Shown: piece after piece, positions 3,588 to 5,874 of the stretch | How the letters are laid out: the number at the start of each line of letters is the position of its first letter | Position numbering within the stretch: the stretch's first letter is position 1 | Source: Clostridiales bacterium | GTDB lineage: Bacteria > Bacillota > Clostridia > Tissierellales > Dethiosulfatibacteraceae | Direction of reading: 5' to 3' | Length of the DNA stretch: 5,874 nt | Assembly (NCBI GenBank): GCA_003539375.1 | Contig: DPPH01000113.1 | Coordinates: 1-5,874, forward strand | Notes under the pieces: generated by a model | What the model was told of the DNA's origin: nothing | What the model saw: only the letters and a program-made list of their open reading frames with translations | The model's database searches: none | Made by a program: the position numbers and the translations under genes

Positions 3588-5874
3588 TGAATAATTCAAC
3601 ACAAATCAATAAACCGGAAGATTTAAATGAGATTAAATTGAAATATAGTAAAAATATGTCTAAATATGATTATGAAGCACTTATTTGCTCAGGAGCTGGA
3701 TGTATTTCCTCTGAGTGCGGTAAAGTTATGGATGCTCTAGTAGAAAATCTTAAAGCTAATGATTTAACAGAAAAAGTAGTGGTTAAGCAAACAGGTTGTA
3801 TGGGGACATGTGATATAGGACCGGTCATGATAGTAATGCCGGGAGGAATTTTTTATACACAAATCAATCCTAAAGACATACCAGAAATCGTAAAAAGTCA
3901 ATTTTTAGAGGGAAAAATATTAGAAGAAAAAACCTACTACGATAAAATTAATAAAAATCACGTTCCCCATATAGAAGATATAGACTATTTTAATAAGCAA
4001 ATCAAATTAACTTTAAAAAATTGTGGAAGAATTGATTATTCATCTCTTGAAGAATATGTTTCAAATGATGGTTTTTGCGGTGCAGCAAAAGCCTTAAATG
4101 AAATGTCACAAGAAGAAGTAGTTGAAGAAATTAAAAAATCAGGACTCCGTGGAAGAGGAGGAGGAGGCTTTCCAACTGGAATTAAATGGGAAGCAGGATT
4201 AAAAGCCCATTCTAAAGAAAAGTACCTTGTTTGTAATGCTGACGAAGGAGATCCAGGAGCTTTCATGGATAGAAGTTTATTAGAGGGAGATCCTTACGGT
4301 GTTATAGAGGGAATGATTATAGGAGGATATGCTATAGGAGCAAGGAAAGGATATGTTTACGTAAGAGCTGAGTATCCTATAGCAGTTGAAAGATTACAAG
4401 ATGCTATACAAAAATCAAGAGATGCTAATGTACTCGGGAAAAATATATTTGGGAGCAGTTTTGACTTTGATTTAGAAATAAGGATAGGTGCTGGGGCTTT
4501 TGTATGTGGAGAAGAAACAGCATTAATGGAATCTATTGAAGGAGAAAGAGGAGAACCAAGACAGAAACCACCATTTCCTTTTCAAAGAGGATTATTTGAT
4601 AAACCTACTATAATAAATAATGTTGAAACCTTTGCTAATGTCCCACAGATTCTTAGAGAGGGTAGCAGTTGGTATAAAAGATATGGAAGAGAAGGAAATA
4701 CTGGAACAAAAGTATTCGCATTAGCTGGAGCAATAAATAATACAGGTATAGTAGAGGTACCTATGGGTACTCCTTTAGGAGATATAATTTTTGATATAGG
4801 TGGAGGTATTCCTAAAAAGAAAAATTTCAAAGCAGCTCAAACAGGAGGACCTTCTGGTGGATGTATTACAAGTGAAAATCTTAATACACCAGTCGATTAC
4901 GATTCCCTTAAAAAACTGGGAGCCATAATGGGATCCGGGGGCTTAATTAGTATGGATGAAGATACCTGTATGGTTGATATGGCTAGATTTTTTATGGAAT
5001 TTGTCCAAGAAGAATCCTGCGGTAAATGTGTACCTTGTAGAGTTGGTACAAAAAGAATGCTTGAAATATTGGAGCGTATTACAAAAGGAGAAGGAAAAGA
5101 AGGAGATATTGAGCTATTAATAGAACTTGGAGAAACTATTAAAGATACTGCAGTATGTGGATTAGGACAAACTGCACCAAATCCAGTTCTAAGTATGATA
5201 GAAAACTTTAGGGAAGAATATGAAGAACATATTAAGTATAAGTACTGCAGGGCAGGAGTTTGTGCAGAACTATTTATATCACCTTGTGAAAATGCCTGTC
5301 CAGCTGGGGTGAATGTGCCAGGATATATATCTTTAATTGCTGAAGGTAGGTTTAGAGAGGCATATAATTTAGTGAGAAAGGACAATCCTTTTCCTGCTAT
5401 ATGTGGGAGAGTATGTACTCATCCTTGTGAAAGCAAGTGTAGAAGAGCTCAGCTTGATGAATCATTAGCTATAGCAGATTTAAAAAGATTTGTTTCAGAT
5501 TATGTGATGAAACACGAAGAGCCCTATATGGACCTTGTTTTTCCTAAAAAAGGTAAAAGCATTGGTATTGTTGGAGCGGGGCCATCTGGATTAACATGTG
5601 GATATTACCTTGCTAGACTGGGATATGAGGTTGAAATATTTGAATCCCAACCCGTAGAAGGAGGAGTATTAGCCTTTGGTATCCCAGAATACAGATTACC
5701 AAATGATATACTGGAACATGAAGTGAAGCTAATTAAACAGGTAGGAGTTAAAGTACACCTTAATACAGAAGTGGGGAAAGATATAGAATTTGAAGAAATA
5801 AAAAATAAATTCGATGCTGTGTATATAGCAACAGGAACCCAATTTTCTAATAGAATAGGTATACCGGGAGAAGA
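3587..5874 (+). CDS. NuoF-like FMN/NADH subunit fused to NfnB/GltD-like FeS-FAD oxidoreductase (3' partial)
   Basis: This frame is open for 762 codons to the right edge; its end is missing. Domains in order: a thioredoxin-like [2Fe-2S] domain (C34, C39, C71, C75); a NuoF FMN/NADH core (GLRGRGGGGFPTG at 186-198, CNADEGDPGAF at 216-226, GAGAFVCGEETA at 301-312); an SLBB-like region with TGGPSGG; the NuoF [4Fe-4S] domain (C478, C481, C484, C524); a CRAGVC linker (C554, C559); a dihydropyrimidine-dehydrogenase-type FeS domain (C567, C571, C606, C610, C614, C618); and an FAD Rossmann domain (GAGPSG at 663-668, E686, GIPEYRLP at 698-705, ATGT at 748-751). The GTG start overlaps the NuoE-like TAG and follows AAGGGG at 3572-3577. 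The likely role is cytoplasmic electron transfer or bifurcation linking NADH, a second pyridine nucleotide and ferredoxin, as in Stn transhydrogenase. The 2x[4Fe-4S] ferredoxin domain that often follows CxAGVC in HydB-type proteins is absent. A role with a downstream formate dehydrogenase or hydrogenase is the alternative. Confidence 0.9.
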   Translation, partial: MNNSTQINKPEDLNEIKLKYSKNMSKYDYEALICSGAGCISSECGKVMDALVENLKANDLTEKVVVKQTGCMGTCDIGPVMIVMPGGIFYTQINPKDIPEIVKSQFLEGKILEEKTYYDKINKNHVPHIEDIDYFNKQIKLTLKNCGRIDYSSLEEYVSNDGFCGAAKALNEMSQEEVVEEIKKSGLRGRGGGGFPTGIKWEAGLKAHSKEKYLVCNADEGDPGAFMDRSLLEGDPYGVIEGMIIGGYAIGARKGYVYVRAEYPIAVERLQDAIQKSRDANVLGKNIFGSSFDFDLEIRIGAGAFVCGEETALMESIEGERGEPRQKPPFPFQRGLFDKPTIINNVETFANVPQILREGSSWYKRYGREGNTGTKVFALAGAINNTGIVEVPMGTPLGDIIFDIGGGIPKKKNFKAAQTGGPSGGCITSENLNTPVDYDSLKKLGAIMGSGGLISMDEDTCMVDMARFFMEFVQEESCGKCVPCRVGTKRMLEILERITKGEGKEGDIELLIELGETIKDTAVCGLGQTAPNPVLSMIENFREEYEEHIKYKYCRAGVCAELFISPCENACPAGVNVPGYISLIAEGRFREAYNLVRKDNPFPAICGRVCTHPCESKCRRAQLDESLAIADLKRFVSDYVMKHEEPYMDLVFPKKGKSIGIVGAGPSGLTCGYYLARLGYEVEIFESQPVEGGVLAFGIPEYRLPNDILEHEVKLIKQVGVKVHLNTEVGKDIEFEEIKNKFDAVYIATGTQFSNRIGIPGE

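Noticed and set aside
4897..5385. 162-codon minus-strand frame inside the fusion gene
   Set aside because: It is antisense to the FeS domains of the plus-strand protein, resembles no known family, and the plus strand accounts for all the coding character.

Overview
The window looks like chromosomal DNA of an AT-rich, low-GC Gram-positive anaerobe of the Clostridia/Tissierellia type. The evidence is A/T-ending codons, strong AGGAGG-type ribosome sites, a lipoprotein signal peptide, and a NuoE/NuoF-type flavin-FeS oxidoreductase of the kind found in fermentative and acetogenic anaerobes. An in-frame UGA codon further suggests an organism that makes selenoproteins. This assignment is inference; no marker gene fixes the species.

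Layout. (1) Positions 56-1368, minus strand: a two-gene operon of a carbon-nitrogen (nitrilase-superfamily) hydrolase followed by a divergent peptide deformylase. (2) Positions 1369-1686: a divergent intergenic region with candidate promoters in both directions and a perfect 22-bp palindrome that has a T-rich tail on the minus strand. It could be the end of a short leader or small RNA, or a mobile-element scar. (3) Positions 1687-2073, plus strand: a 128-residue lipoprotein with a HesB/IscA-like domain. A normal gene call would stop at an in-frame TGA (1888-1890). The HesB similarity continues for 60 codons beyond it to a TAG, the TGA falls on the conserved HesB cysteine, and a hairpin with a G in its apical loop follows at the right distance for a bacterial SECIS. 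I read this as a lipid-anchored selenoprotein; it is the main find of the window. (4) Positions 2085-2807, minus strand: an UlaG-like metallo-beta-lactamase-fold hydrolase, convergent with the selenoprotein. (5) Positions 2808-3062: back-to-back promoters. (6) Positions 3063-5874, plus strand: an operon of a NuoE-like [2Fe-2S] subunit and, overlapping its stop codon, a very long open frame. That frame joins a complete NuoF-like FMN/NADH subunit to an NfnB/GltD-like FeS-FAD oxidoreductase and runs off the right edge.

How the genes work together. The last two genes should form one electron-transfer complex. NADH chemistry would occur at the NuoF FMN site and a second pyridine nucleotide would be handled at the GltD-like FAD site, with FeS clusters in between. 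This resembles the Stn (Sporomusa-type Nfn) transhydrogenase, but with its NuoF-like and NfnB-like subunits fused. The hydrolase and deformylase are probably co-expressed. The selenoprotein and the MBL-fold hydrolase are single-gene units with no visible functional link.
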